From positions 1 through 64,000 of the forward strand of contig NZ_JAFAIX010000012.1 in NCBI RefSeq assembly GCF_019236475.1: DNA of 64,000 nucleotides, in the 5' to 3' direction. Shown in pieces: positions 8,667 through 18,800 of the stretch. A program made the translations under genes and the position numbers. Positions within the stretch are counted from its first letter, which is position 1. The number at the start of each line of letters is the position of its first letter. The stretch comes from Chitinophaga sp. Its GTDB lineage: Bacteria; Bacteroidota; Bacteroidia; Chitinophagales; Chitinophagaceae. The notes under the pieces were generated by a model that ran no database searches, had not been told where the DNA came from, and saw nothing but the letters and a program-made list of their open reading frames with translations.

Positions 8667-9245
8667 TTAGAATTTCACTTTAGGAGCTTCTTGAGCGGCT
8701 GCATCAGCAGTAAAGTACCCTTTGGCTTTGAATCCGGTAAATCCGGCAACAATGTTATTCGGGAAAGTACGGATAGTACTGTTGTAGCCATTTACCGCAT
8801 CGTTAAAGTCGTTACGAGCTACGTTGATTCTGTTTTCAGTACCTTCTAATTGTACTTGCAGATCGCGGAAGTTCTGATTGGCTTTCAGGTCTGGATATGC
8901 TTCAGATACTGCCAGCAGACGGCCGAGGGCCTGGGATAACTGACCTTGTGCAGCCTGATACTGTTGTATTTTTTCAGGAGACAGATCGTTGACATCCACT
9001 TTAATCTGTGTAGCACTGGCGCGTGCTTCCATTACCTGGGTGAGGGTGGTTTTTTCGAAGTTGGCAGCACCTTGTACTGTGGAAACCAAGTTAGGAATGA
9101 GGTCGGCGCGGCGCTGATAAGCACTTTGAACAGCACCCCATTTGTTTTTCACACTTTCATCAACTTTCACCATGCCGTTGTATTTGTTACAACCGAACAT
9201 AAATAAAAGCGCTACCACAATTAATGCAATAATACCTGTTCTCAT
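8667..9245 (-). CDS. lemA: LemA family protein
   Basis: LemA proteins are helical-bundle proteins anchored to the membrane; their precise function is unknown. The first residues form a lipoprotein-like signal (VALLFMFGC, lipobox cysteine at about residue 19). They are followed by the conserved LemA segment VKNKWGAVQSAYQRRADLIPNLV and the ENRINVARNDFNDAVNGYN signature. At 192 residues it has the standard length. First gene of a group with two TPM-domain proteins, a conserved pairing that suggests a shared membrane complex. Confidence 0.93.
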   Translation of the reverse strand: MRTGIIALIVVALLFMFGCNKYNGMVKVDESVKNKWGAVQSAYQRRADLIPNLVSTVQGAANFEKTTLTQVMEARASATQIKVDVNDLSPEKIQQYQAAQGQLSQALGRLLAVSEAYPDLKANQNFRDLQVQLEGTENRINVARNDFNDAVNGYNSTIRTFPNNIVAGFTGFKAKGYFTADAAAQEAPKVKF

Positions 9246-9636
9246 CTGAGTTTGAATTTAAATGTTTAGGTTCCGAAATATGTACAAAACTTGTTCCTGT
9301 TTTGCCTGAGTCCGGTGTAAGCAGTTGTTATCTCCGGTAAAAGCAATTAAAAAATCGGCAAAACACCTGATTGAGCTTCTACCCCGATGAAGGTAAAGAA
9401 AGTTCCTAAAAGACTCATGCAAACGGAAACGATAAATTTTAAAAAAAGTTCATCCATTGGTTGAAAAATTCGCTCTAATACATTATGTTTATACGTACCT
9501 TTACACTGCGGTGTACTCGTATTTTAGCTGTTAAACCGCCAATGGTTGAATGGGGCAGAATAGATTACTAAATCGTTTTTTAAGTTTCATTGTTTCTAAC
9601 TCATTTATTATTAATAACTTTCGTAAGTCTTCTTAA
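9246..9636. other. divergent intergenic region, no gene seen
   Basis: 391 bases between lemA (minus) and the response regulator (plus). No plausible short gene. It holds an inverted pair TGTTTTGCC / GGCAAAACA near 9300 and 9355 and a candidate plus-strand promoter at 9461-9491. The regulator would have an unusually long leader of about 140 bases. Confidence 0.5.
9461..9491 (+). promoter_or_regulatory. candidate promoter of the response regulator gene
   Basis: TTG (9461-9463), 20 bases, TATGTTTA (9484-9491): close to, but not a perfect match for, TTTG-N19-TAnnTTTG. Confidence 0.35.
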
Positions 9637-10101
9637 ATGAGTGCGCAACACATTCACATACTCTATATTGATGATGAGGTTCATAATTTGAATGCTTTCA
9701 AAGCTTCTTTCAGGAGGCTGTATAATGTATTCACTGCTGCCTCTGCTGAAGAAGCAGAAAAGCTGCTGCAAGAACATGAATTCCATATCATCATTTCAGA
9801 CCAGCGAATGCCCAAAATGACTGGTATTGAATTCTTTGAGTCAATACTAGAACGTTACCCCGAGCCAATTCGCATGCTACTGACTGGCTACGCCGATATT
9901 AATGCGGTGGTAGATGCTATCAATAAAGGTCAGGTATACAAGTACTTCTCCAAACCTTGGAATGAAGAAGAGCTCAAACACAACATTGATAAAGCATTTG
10001 AGGTCTATTCTCTCCGAAAGGAAAACAAGGAATTAACCGCCAAACTCCTGGATGTCAACGAAAAACTGGAGTTCCTGGTAAGACAGAAATTGATTTCCTA
10101 A
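9637..10101 (+). CDS. single-domain response regulator
   Basis: Receiver domain with acidic pocket DDE near residue 11, phosphorylatable D55 (ISDQRMP), a conserved LTGYAD segment and the lysine of SKPW. After the ~120-residue receiver comes a short coiled coil (ENKELTAKLLDVNEKLEFL) and no output domain. Both the receiver and the coiled coil align closely with the N-terminus of the REC-kinase at 58406, which has the same ILYIDDE-(V/I)-HNLNAFKASFRR stretch and also D55. No kinase gene is adjacent; the paralogue's kinase system is a candidate partner. Confidence 0.88.
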   Translation: MSAQHIHILYIDDEVHNLNAFKASFRRLYNVFTAASAEEAEKLLQEHEFHIIISDQRMPKMTGIEFFESILERYPEPIRMLLTGYADINAVVDAINKGQVYKYFSKPWNEEELKHNIDKAFEVYSLRKENKELTAKLLDVNEKLEFLVRQKLIS

Positions 10102-10173
10102 AATCTGGCCTTTGTCGGTCATGTAGCCAAAATCCTTAACTTGCAGCCTTTGTGAAACTTAATTTCCTCCATC

Positions 10174-11544
10174 ATGCAAGTTTGGAAAGACTACCAGGCA
10201 CAGAACAAAGATCGTTTCCTGGATGAATTGCTGGCACTGTTGCGCATTCCTTCCGTGAGTGCTGATTCCCGCTATAATAACGATACCCAGCGTTGTGCTG
10301 AAGAAGTGAAACAACGCCTTATCGAAGCTGGTGCTGATAATGTAGAAGTATGCCCGACCGCAGGACATCCTATCGTATATGGTGAAAAAATCATAGATCC
10401 TTCTCTTCCTACCGTTCTTGTTTACGGCCACTACGACGTACAACCTGCTGATCCACTGGAACTGTGGCACAGCGGTCCGTTCGAACCAGTTATTAAAGAC
10501 GGTAATATCTATGCCCGTGGTAGCGCTGACGATAAAGGTCAGTTCTATATGCACGTGAAGGCATTTGAAACCATGAATAAAACCAATTCTATCCCTTGCA
10601 ATATCAAGTTTATGATTGAAGGGGAAGAAGAAGTGGGATCCTCTAACCTGGGCATCTTCCTGAAAGAAAACAAAGAACGCCTGAAAGCGGATGTGGTACT
10701 GATCTCCGATACTTCTATGATCAGCCTCGAAGAGCCTTCTATTGATACCGGCCTTCGCGGACTGGCATACATGGAAGTAGAAGTAACCGGCCCTAATCGC
10801 GACCTGCACAGTGGCGTATATGGTGGCGCAGTTGCCAACCCGGCTACTATCCTGGCGAAAATGATCGCTAGTCTTCATGATGAAAATAACCACATCACTA
10901 TCCCTGGCTTCTACGATCGCGTACAGGAACTCACCTCCGAAGAAAGAACGGCCCTCAACGCGGCTCCTTTCAGCGAGGAAGAGTACAAGAAAGATCTGGG
11001 TATCAATGACGTTTGGGGTGAAAAAGGCTATACCACTATCGAAAGAACTGGTATTCGTCCTACCCTGGAAGTAAATGGTATGTGGAGCGGATATACCGGC
11101 GAAGGCGCCAAAACGGTGTTGCCTTCTAAAGCATTTGCGAAAATCTCTATGCGCCTGGTGCCTGATCAGGATTGGCACGAGATCTCTGATCTGTTTACCA
11201 AACATTTTGAAGCGATTGCTCCTAAATCCGTAACCGTAAAGGTTAACAAACATCATGGTGGTAGCGCATACGTTACGCCTACTGACTCCGTAGCTTTCAA
11301 GGCAGCACAACAAGCTATCAACGCTACTTTCGGCAAAGAACCTATTCCTGTTCGCGGTGGCGGTAGTATTCCTATCGTAGCGCTGTTCGAATCTGTTCTG
11401 GGGCTGAAAACAGTATTGATGGGCTTTGGTCTGGACAGTGATAACCTGCACTCTCCTAACGAGAAGTACGGCCTGGCGAACTACTACAAAGGGATCGAAA
11501 CAATTCCTTACTTCCACAAATACTTTGCGGAATTAAGCAAATAA
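10174..11544 (+). CDS. M20 family dipeptidase
   Basis: Dinuclear-zinc peptidase of the M20/M25/M40 family that hydrolyses dipeptides in the cytoplasm. Metal and catalytic residues are visible: H86 and D88 in GHYDVQP, the bridging aspartate in ARGSADDKGQ, the general-base glutamate in EGEEEVGS, and the C-terminal histidine in SDNLHSPNE. The dimerisation insert holds the DLHSGVYGG segment. At 456 residues it has the usual length for a Bacteroidetes dipeptidase. No signal peptide. Ends at a clear terminator; 72 bases separate it from the regulator upstream, so co-transcription is possible but not needed. Confidence 0.93.
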   Translation: MQVWKDYQAQNKDRFLDELLALLRIPSVSADSRYNNDTQRCAEEVKQRLIEAGADNVEVCPTAGHPIVYGEKIIDPSLPTVLVYGHYDVQPADPLELWHSGPFEPVIKDGNIYARGSADDKGQFYMHVKAFETMNKTNSIPCNIKFMIEGEEEVGSSNLGIFLKENKERLKADVVLISDTSMISLEEPSIDTGLRGLAYMEVEVTGPNRDLHSGVYGGAVANPATILAKMIASLHDENNHITIPGFYDRVQELTSEERTALNAAPFSEEEYKKDLGINDVWGEKGYTTIERTGIRPTLEVNGMWSGYTGEGAKTVLPSKAFAKISMRLVPDQDWHEISDLFTKHFEAIAPKSVTVKVNKHHGGSAYVTPTDSVAFKAAQQAINATFGKEPIPVRGGGSIPIVALFESVLGLKTVLMGFGLDSDNLHSPNEKYGLANYYKGIETIPYFHKYFAELSK

Positions 11545-11570
11545 GCGCCTCCAGAGGCAATTAGATGATA

Positions 11571-11610
11571 TTGGTCCGATCCGCCTCCTGGCAGATCGGA
11601 CCAACTTTTT
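11571..11610 (+). terminator. Rho-independent terminator after the M20 dipeptidase
   Basis: 11-bp stem TTGGTCCGATC / GATCGGACCAA (11571-11581 with 11594-11604) followed directly by CTTTTTT. Confidence 0.85.
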
Positions 11611-11622
11611 TAAATTCACACT

Positions 11623-12015
11623 ATGAGTACAAATGAAAAAATACGGGTAGATAAATACCTGTGGGCCATCAGAGTGTTTAAAACCCGCAGCCAGGCGTCA
11701 GATGCCTGCGATGGCGGCAAAGTAAAATTAAACGGCAATACCGTAAAGGCAGCCAAACCAGTTGCCATCGGCGATAAATTTGAAGTAAAAACAGAAGCGC
11801 GCAAATGGGTGATTGAGGTAGTAGGCCTGATTGCCAATCGTGTGGCATATACCGAGGCGGTGAAATACTATGTGGATAACACCCCAGATGAGGATAAACT
11901 GGCACCTGCCTTTATTCCTAGCGTATTCCAGACGGGTAAGCGCCAGACTAAAATCGGACGTCCGACGAAGAAGGACCGCCGTAGCCTGGATGACTTCATG
12001 GGACCAGAGGAATAA
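11623..12015 (+). CDS. S4-domain RNA-binding protein (Hsp15-like)
   Basis: Residues 5-65 form an S4 domain (IRVDKYLWAIRVFKTRSQA, then GKVKLNGNTVKAAKPV), as in Hsp15/HslR, which recycles stalled 50S subunits carrying nascent chains. The C-terminal tail is basic (RQTKIGRPTKKDRR), as in family members. At 130 residues it matches Bacteroidetes Hsp15-like proteins. Its start follows a terminator by only 12 bases, so it must have a promoter overlapping the terminator or rely on read-through. Assignment to Hsp15 rather than another small S4 protein is by length and tail only. Confidence 0.85.
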   Translation: MSTNEKIRVDKYLWAIRVFKTRSQASDACDGGKVKLNGNTVKAAKPVAIGDKFEVKTEARKWVIEVVGLIANRVAYTEAVKYYVDNTPDEDKLAPAFIPSVFQTGKRQTKIGRPTKKDRRSLDDFMGPEE

Positions 12016-12124
12016 GCCCTGGATATCCCTTTCTGCCCTTATCCTGGCAGTATTGCTGAGAAAAATATAATTTCTCGCTTTTGCGTAGTAATTTTGCCAA
12101 CTAATTAATAAATCTAAGGATCAA

Positions 12125-13348
12125 ATGTCTAAACAAAGTGACGTTCTTGCCACCGATTTCCTGGTGAAAATTGCAGAAGAATTTGGTACTCCGGTATACA
12201 TCTACCATGCGGAAAAAATCAAAACGCAATATGAGAAGCTGCAGAAGGCTTTCCATAAGTCTGACACCCGTTTCTTCTACGCTTGCAAGGCACTGACCAA
12301 TATCAATATCCTGAAGTATATCAACTCCCTGGGGTGCGGTCTGGATACTGTTTCTATTCAGGAAGTACAACTTGGACTGAAAGCTGGCTTCGATCCGAAG
12401 AACATCATCTTTACCCCTAACTGCGTTGACCTACAAGAAATCATTGCAGCCAAAGACCTGGGCGTAATTATCAATATCGATAATATCTCCATCCTGGAGC
12501 AATTCGGTAATCAATTCGGCGATAGCTACCCTATCAGCATCCGCCTGAATCCACATATCATGGCTGGCGGTAACTTCAAAATCTCTACCGGCCACGTAGA
12601 TAGCAAATTCGGTATCTCCATCCACCAGATGCGTCATATCGAACGTATTGTAAAATCTACTAAACTGAAAGTAACCGGTCTTCATATGCATACCGGCTCT
12701 GAAATCAAGGACGTAGATGTTTTCCTCCGTGGTGTGGAAATCATGTTCGAAATGGCAGCCAACTTCCCTGACCTGCAGTCCATCGATCTGGGCAGCGGTT
12801 TTAAAGTGGCCTACCAACTTGGAGATCCAGAAACTGACATCGATTTACTCGGCAAGAAATTGACCGAAGCGTTCAATAAATTCTGCACCAAAAACGAACG
12901 TCCACTGCAACTCTGGTTCGAACCAGGAAAATTCCTGGTAAGCCAATGCGGTTACTTCGTGGTGAAAGCAAATGTGATTAAACAGACTACTGCTACCGTT
13001 TTCGTAGGGGTGAACTCCGGTTTCAACCACCTGATCCGCCCTATGTTCTACGATGCCTTCCACCTGATACGGAATATCTCCAATCCTAAAGGCACCGAAA
13101 GAATCTATACCGTAGTAGGTAATATCTGCGAAACCGATACCTTCGGATGGGACAGAAAGATCAACGAGGTAAGAGAAGGCGACTTCCTGGTATTCTATAA
13201 CGCCGGCGCCTATGGTTTTGAAATGTCTTCTAACTTCAACTCCCGCTTGAAACCAGCGGAAGTACTGGTGAAAGATGGTAAACCCCAACTGATCCGCAGA
13301 AGAGATGTGCTGGAAGATCTCCTCAAAAACCAAATTGAATTAGCTTAA
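12125..13348 (+). CDS. lysA: diaminopimelate decarboxylase
   Basis: Last step of lysine synthesis: meso-diaminopimelate to L-lysine and CO2, PLP-dependent. The PLP lysine lies in FFYACKALTN, the phosphate-binding motif is LGSGF, and the substrate-binding HTGSE and the C-terminal CETDTFG (catalytic cysteine of the partner subunit) with NAGAYGFEMSSNFN are intact. The alanine-racemase-like barrel (about 25-280) precedes the beta-sandwich. 407 residues is normal. A TAATTTTG box (12089-12096) lies 29 bases before the ATG and is a likely -7 element. Monocistronic, closed by a palindromic terminator. Confidence 0.95.
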   Translation: MSKQSDVLATDFLVKIAEEFGTPVYIYHAEKIKTQYEKLQKAFHKSDTRFFYACKALTNINILKYINSLGCGLDTVSIQEVQLGLKAGFDPKNIIFTPNCVDLQEIIAAKDLGVIINIDNISILEQFGNQFGDSYPISIRLNPHIMAGGNFKISTGHVDSKFGISIHQMRHIERIVKSTKLKVTGLHMHTGSEIKDVDVFLRGVEIMFEMAANFPDLQSIDLGSGFKVAYQLGDPETDIDLLGKKLTEAFNKFCTKNERPLQLWFEPGKFLVSQCGYFVVKANVIKQTTATVFVGVNSGFNHLIRPMFYDAFHLIRNISNPKGTERIYTVVGNICETDTFGWDRKINEVREGDFLVFYNAGAYGFEMSSNFNSRLKPAEVLVKDGKPQLIRRRDVLEDLLKNQIELA

Positions 13349-13356
13349 AATATCGT

Positions 13357-13394
13357 CGCAGGCAGAAAATATTTTCTGCCTGCGCTATTTTTAT
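13357..13394 (+). terminator. Rho-independent terminator of lysA
   Basis: Perfect 28-base palindrome (14-bp arms, 13357-13384) starting CGCAGGCAG and followed by CTATTTTTAT. Confidence 0.85.
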
Positions 13395-13485
13395 ACAATA
13401 TTCCCCTACCCTGTTCGTCTTCATTATTGTCCCCTGCTATAACCTTCACTGTTTTCAACTGTTATTTTACTAGCTTTAGTATGAT

Positions 13486-13504
13486 TGAATCATGATATGA
13501 TTCA
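13486..13504. promoter_or_regulatory. palindrome upstream of GAF-domain gene, possible operator
   Basis: TGAATCAT-GAT-ATGATTCA: 8-bp arms around a 3-base spacer, ending 14 bases before the start codon of the gene at 13519 and just downstream of a -7-like TAGCTTTA (13471-13478). The placement suits a repressor site or a 5' UTR hairpin. Confidence 0.4.
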
Positions 13505-13518
13505 TAATTTGAATATGT

Positions 13519-15867
13519 ATGGAAGTTTTAACTGCACACCAGGATCTTTTTACTGACGAAAACATCATTCAGTCAAATATATCGTTTGCCCCTTTCCTTC
13601 GTTTTCTGAAAGAGAAAGTGGACCGTGAGCAAGATGGCCGCACCATTTTCTACCAGTATATCCTGGATAAATTTGCGGCAAAGCCGGAATTACTACAGCC
13701 CCTCCCGGAAGGTGTTAGTCTGGACCCGTACCGCGATTACCTGGATCTGCTGATAGCTGCTATTTTCCCCGTTACAGTAGATAACAAAAAAGATATTTAC
13801 GGCATCAGCGTGCCTTTCAAGTTCTCTATCTTCTATTATTCAGACATGTTCCGCCATATTTTTGCGGCGGATAATGGTCAACTGTCGACGGTTCCACAGG
13901 GTATCAGTCTGTCCCAAGTGAAGAAAGACAAGAGAGTATGGTTATATAAACTCATCCTGGACCGACATTATCATTTCCCTATCGGTTACCAGAATGACAT
14001 TATCCACACCATACATACTCCGGACGGCGTAAAAAGACAAGTGAAAGTGAATGTGGACGCCCGTTTCGTAGATGTGCGGGTGAAAGGGGACCTACCAGCG
14101 CTGGACTATAACCATTTTTGCACTCGTCAAATGCCACTGGAGGCACTGGAATCCCTCCTGCCATTGGACAATTTCGCGCTGGAAGGGTTTGCCATCTGGA
14201 CCATCGAAGACGTAACACAAGGTGAAGCTGTCAACACCATCAAGAGCCTGGTCATGAATATGAACAACGCTAATGAAATTGATAGCTACCGTACTGTGGA
14301 AAGAATGATCCCAGCGATTCTCGGCATCTTTGATATTACTGCTCACATCGTACCTTTTCCAAAGGTGAACAACAAGCATGTACTGGAGGAGCAATTCACG
14401 CCCGTAGATCCAGTGCTGGGAATAGGCAATAAAAAACAGGAACAACTGCTGTTCTCTCAGATGGTGGAATTTATGTACGACCACCCGGAGCCACTAATTA
14501 TTCCTGAGGTAACAGAAGATAGTGTCTCCCGATATCCTTTTCTGAAATATCTAGTAATTAAGAAAATCAGAAGCTTCGTACTCTTTCCTATCAGGTATAA
14601 AAACGAAGTACTGGGCGTACTGGAACTGGCATCTTCACGACCAAACGCCCTCTCAGAAAGACCTCTCTGGCAACTGCAAAGCATATATCCACTATTGGTA
14701 CTCATGCTGAACCGCAGTATCAGTATACTGGAGAGTCGCATTAATGCGGTCATCAAAGAACAATTCACGGCGTTACAACCTTCAGTAGAATGGAAATTCA
14801 TTGATGCGGCCTGGAAATACCTGCTGACACCAGAAGCAGAACGGAAAGATATCAGCAATATTAGCTTTGAAGAAGTGTATCCGCTCTATGGCGCGGTGGA
14901 TATACGAAATTCCTCCGTGGAACAAGGCAATGCCATTCGCGAAGACTTGCAAGAACAACTGCAACTCGTGGATGAAACCTTAACCGTTATTTCGAAGGAG
15001 ATTAAACTGAACCTCCTGGAAGAATTACAGTTCAAAACCAGAGACATCCTCGAAAACCTCCACCATAGCCTCACGGCAGGCGAAGATGCCAAAATAAATG
15101 AGTTCATCGATCAGGAAGTACAACCAGTACTTGAACACCTCTGCAATAACAACGAGGAATTAAGACCAGTGTTAGAAAGCTACTATTCCCGCGTGGATGA
15201 AAAAGAAGGACATGTTTATCATCACCGGAGAGAATACGAGGAAAGTTTGGCGCAGGTGAATACTGCTATCAATCATTACTTGGAAAAAGAAAGGACTTAT
15301 ATCCAGGAATCGTTCCCTTGCTATTTCGAAAAATACCGCACTGACGGTGTGGAATACACGATTTATATAGGGCAGTCCATTGCGCAGGAAAAGAAATTCG
15401 ATCAGCTATACCTCCGTAATCTCCGACTGTGGCAGCTTTCATCAATGGCTAACATTGCCAGGCTTACGCATAAAATGCAGCCTAAAATGAAAATTCCGCT
15501 GCAAACAACGCAAATGATCTTGATGCATACTTCTCCCATCACTATCAGTTTCCGTAATGATGAACGAAGATTTGATGTAGAAGGGGCCTATAATATCCGT
15601 TATGAGATCATCAAAAAACGGATCGATAAAGTACATGTAAAAGATACCGGGGAAAGACTGACCCAACCAGGAATGATTGCGATTGTATATTCCAACCTGC
15701 GGGAGATGGAAGAATACAAGAAATATATATCCTTCCTGCAAAGCAAAAATATTCTGATGCCAGAGCTGGAAATGCTGGACCTAGAAGAGCTTCAAGGCGT
15801 TAGCGGCCTCAAAGCTCTTCGTGTGAAAGTAAATTTAGAGGAACTGCCGTCAGAATTTAAAGCCTAA
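13519..15867 (+). CDS. large GAF domain-containing protein
   Basis: Function unknown. The 782 residues have no signal peptide or membrane segment. A GAF-type small-molecule sensor fold is apparent at about residues 315-405 (QMVEFMYDHPEPLIIPEV, then SFVLFPIRYKNEVLGVLELAS). The N-terminal 300 residues and the C-terminal half are unassigned; the C-terminus contains helical segments around residues 480-620. There is no kinase, cyclase or DNA-binding domain, so it is a cytosolic sensor or scaffold by inference. A palindrome lies in its 5' region. Its last 18 bases overlap the end of the convergent metallophosphatase gene. Confidence 0.65.
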   Translation: MEVLTAHQDLFTDENIIQSNISFAPFLRFLKEKVDREQDGRTIFYQYILDKFAAKPELLQPLPEGVSLDPYRDYLDLLIAAIFPVTVDNKKDIYGISVPFKFSIFYYSDMFRHIFAADNGQLSTVPQGISLSQVKKDKRVWLYKLILDRHYHFPIGYQNDIIHTIHTPDGVKRQVKVNVDARFVDVRVKGDLPALDYNHFCTRQMPLEALESLLPLDNFALEGFAIWTIEDVTQGEAVNTIKSLVMNMNNANEIDSYRTVERMIPAILGIFDITAHIVPFPKVNNKHVLEEQFTPVDPVLGIGNKKQEQLLFSQMVEFMYDHPEPLIIPEVTEDSVSRYPFLKYLVIKKIRSFVLFPIRYKNEVLGVLELASSRPNALSERPLWQLQSIYPLLVLMLNRSISILESRINAVIKEQFTALQPSVEWKFIDAAWKYLLTPEAERKDISNISFEEVYPLYGAVDIRNSSVEQGNAIREDLQEQLQLVDETLTVISKEIKLNLLEELQFKTRDILENLHHSLTAGEDAKINEFIDQEVQPVLEHLCNNNEELRPVLESYYSRVDEKEGHVYHHRREYEESLAQVNTAINHYLEKERTYIQESFPCYFEKYRTDGVEYTIYIGQSIAQEKKFDQLYLRNLRLWQLSSMANIARLTHKMQPKMKIPLQTTQMILMHTSPITISFRNDERRFDVEGAYNIRYEIIKKRIDKVHVKDTGERLTQPGMIAIVYSNLREMEEYKKYISFLQSKNILMPELEMLDLEELQGVSGLKALRVKVNLEELPSEFKA

Positions 15868-18800
15868 TGAGAAGTACGGCAGGGTACCTTCATTGGAATG
15901 CCCCAAGACCGCTGTCACAATGAGGGCATTTACTGGCGATAAGTAAAAACCGCCGCCATAGCCATCATGCCATACATGCGACTTTTCACCGGAAGCCCAT
16001 ACACGGCCAACATCATTGAATAACAACATACCAACGCTGGCAGGCAGGAGATACGTCTTAACATCGAAGAGTTTCAAACGCACTTCCGTATTATTATATA
16101 CTCCTGCCTCGCCTGCAAAACGGTAATTCCTGTATCCACGCAGGTTCTGAATACCTCCTACTGTATATGCCTGGAAGTAATCAAAGTTACCCCATACCTT
16201 TCCTCCACCAAATCGACTCACCAATACAAAACGATCCGGATTATTAAAACTGAGATAGATACTCATATCCGTTTGCAAAGTGGCGATGTTGTTGCTGTAG
16301 TTATTTAATCCACCGTAACCTGTGAAAGTGGTTGTCCACAGTACGCCTCTAGTGGCAATCAGTTTATTATTTCTTGTATCCAGTTGGGCTACGATCTTTC
16401 CACCTGCATAGCCTTTGTTATGGGTAATGCTGGCTGAGTCGAGGCCATTCTTGGTGAAGTCTGTGATAAAGCGGCCACCATTCTCATTTTTCTCAAAGGA
16501 ATAGAATGAAGCAGCCGGACCATAAGCCAACGTGAACTTATTACCCAGATTGGATTTCAGGAGCAAGTCGGCACTGTATAATGCAAACCGGGCCCTGTAA
16601 TAGCTGATTTTGCCTGGTTTGGATTTATCATAAATGCTTTCGTTACCGTAGCCAAAGAAGTTGATGGTATTGTTTGGTGCTTTGGCAGTAACATGTGTTT
16701 CGATATCAGTTTTCCCGATCACATCTGTAAACTCTCCAATATACCTGAAGTTCCATGCCCGAGTGGCCAGCGAATGTGTAGCAGCAAAGATCTGCCGAGA
16801 AGCAAAAGGTTCTTTTCTCCAGCCTTGTTTAAGGTATTGCGCACCCAAGCCCAGCAGGATACCATCATCTTTGTTGAAACCTACTGCCAGCATAGGCATG
16901 AACTTATCGTATTTATAATAGTTGCGTTTGTAAGCGATGTTTTCTGGGTCGTCAGATAGTTTGAGAGACGCGTGTCCCTTTACGTTGAAGGTATCATTGC
17001 CGCTTCGTTGATCGTATATCCGTATACGTTTGCCTCCAGATGCAGTAGAGCTATCCGTGTAGGTATCAGCATCCGGGCCACCAATCAAGCGAATACGTAT
17101 AGGTGTGGAATAATTGCCATTAATTACCCATTGGTCCTTTCCTCCCAGTCCGTAGACATTTAGTTCCTTCGTCACTCTAGGATCAAAGGTTCTGCTGAAG
17201 ATATTTTGTCGTACGTCTCCTTTCTTACTAATCTTATAGATATTCAGCGCCACCGCTCCGTTTTCCTGTTTATCCAACTGGATCAGCTCATTTTTTGCGG
17301 TAGCCGGAACATATACCACTTTAGACAAGAAGCGATAATATTTCAACATCACATCTTCCATGACTGCTCTGCGGGCTTTCAGCGTGTTCAACATGTATGG
17401 ATTCACCAGATGACGAATCGTATCGGGTAAAGCATTCACAGATGCTTCGAGCACGCTGTCTGTCATGCGGGCAACAAACTTCTTCGTTTGTTTTCTCCAT
17501 TCTGCTTCGTCTGGTTCAATGAGGAAAGTGCGATCGAAGTAACGGGTAGAGAAGTTCCAGCCATTACGCCATGGCCCTGTAGGACGGAAGCCATAGAACT
17601 GTGGCATAAAGGAAGGCATCGCTACAAGGCGCGGCAAAAATCCTTCATTCACGAAGAAAGCCTGATCACGGTCGCGAGGCACAGGATAGTAATATTCTAC
17701 TCCTTTATGCTTTTCGCGATACCATCTCCACTGGTCGTCATGACGATCATAATCGGTGATGTAAGTATCCAGAATTCTCGCGCGCAGCACTGCTTTCTGG
17801 TCTACTACATAGTCATTATCGCCTTGCGTTTTGTCCAGTACTTTCAGGGTATTATAGGATTTATCTTTATCGCCGGTTTCTGGCTCTCTTTCCTCAAACA
17901 AGTATACATCTCCACCGAAGTCATTAGCGTATATGCCCAACATGGTGTCTTTAGGCAGATAGACGAATGTGGGGTGCGTATGTGGCACTTTTGCAGCTTC
18001 CGCTAGTACAGCTACAGACAGTGTTGCATAGGGATTGGAAGCCGAAATTTGGTCTTGTACTACTTCGCGGGCAATCGTTTCTCTGAGTAAAGGAGGAATG
18101 GCCGCCAATGGGTATTTCTTCAGGGAGCGCATGGTATACTCCGTACCAGAGCTATCGGCCACGCGGAGGGAGCGTGTCTGCATACCACCACCTCTCTGCA
18201 AAATGGTTAATCCTCCATTGGCAGTACGTAAGTCTATCACCGGGAAATTCAATGGCGTAGCCCATACCTGGCGGTAGTTATTCCCCAGCAGCCAACGATG
18301 AAACTTCCCTACATTATTATATTGTGGATCCGGCGCAAAACTGATTGTCTTAGGTAGGGTGTCTGGTTGTTGGAAGGTCAGGCCTTTCTCTTTGAATTCA
18401 GAAAAGCGTAATAAGTTATCTGTAAAGGCAGGCGTATTCAGATTATCGGCCAGGAAATATTGCACCCGCACTGTACTATCTGCCATCAGTTCCAATACGC
18501 TGAAACCGTTCTCGCTGGTAGCAAAACTGGATTTACTTCCCTCTTTCACCCGGTTATTTTTAGCCCCACTACCACTCACAATGTAGCTGTTACCAGCGTC
18601 TTTAATCAATTGAAGGGTATGATCATGACCAGATACGAAGATCACCGGACCATGCTGTTTGGTAGCGGCTTCCACTCCTTTCACCATATCTTTGTACAGT
18701 GGATTAGGGAGGTCTTCAGGTGTGCCGAAAACCCCTCTGGTCAAAGGATAGATGGAACCAATAATCGGTAATGGTACATACATCCATGGTTTCATATCTG

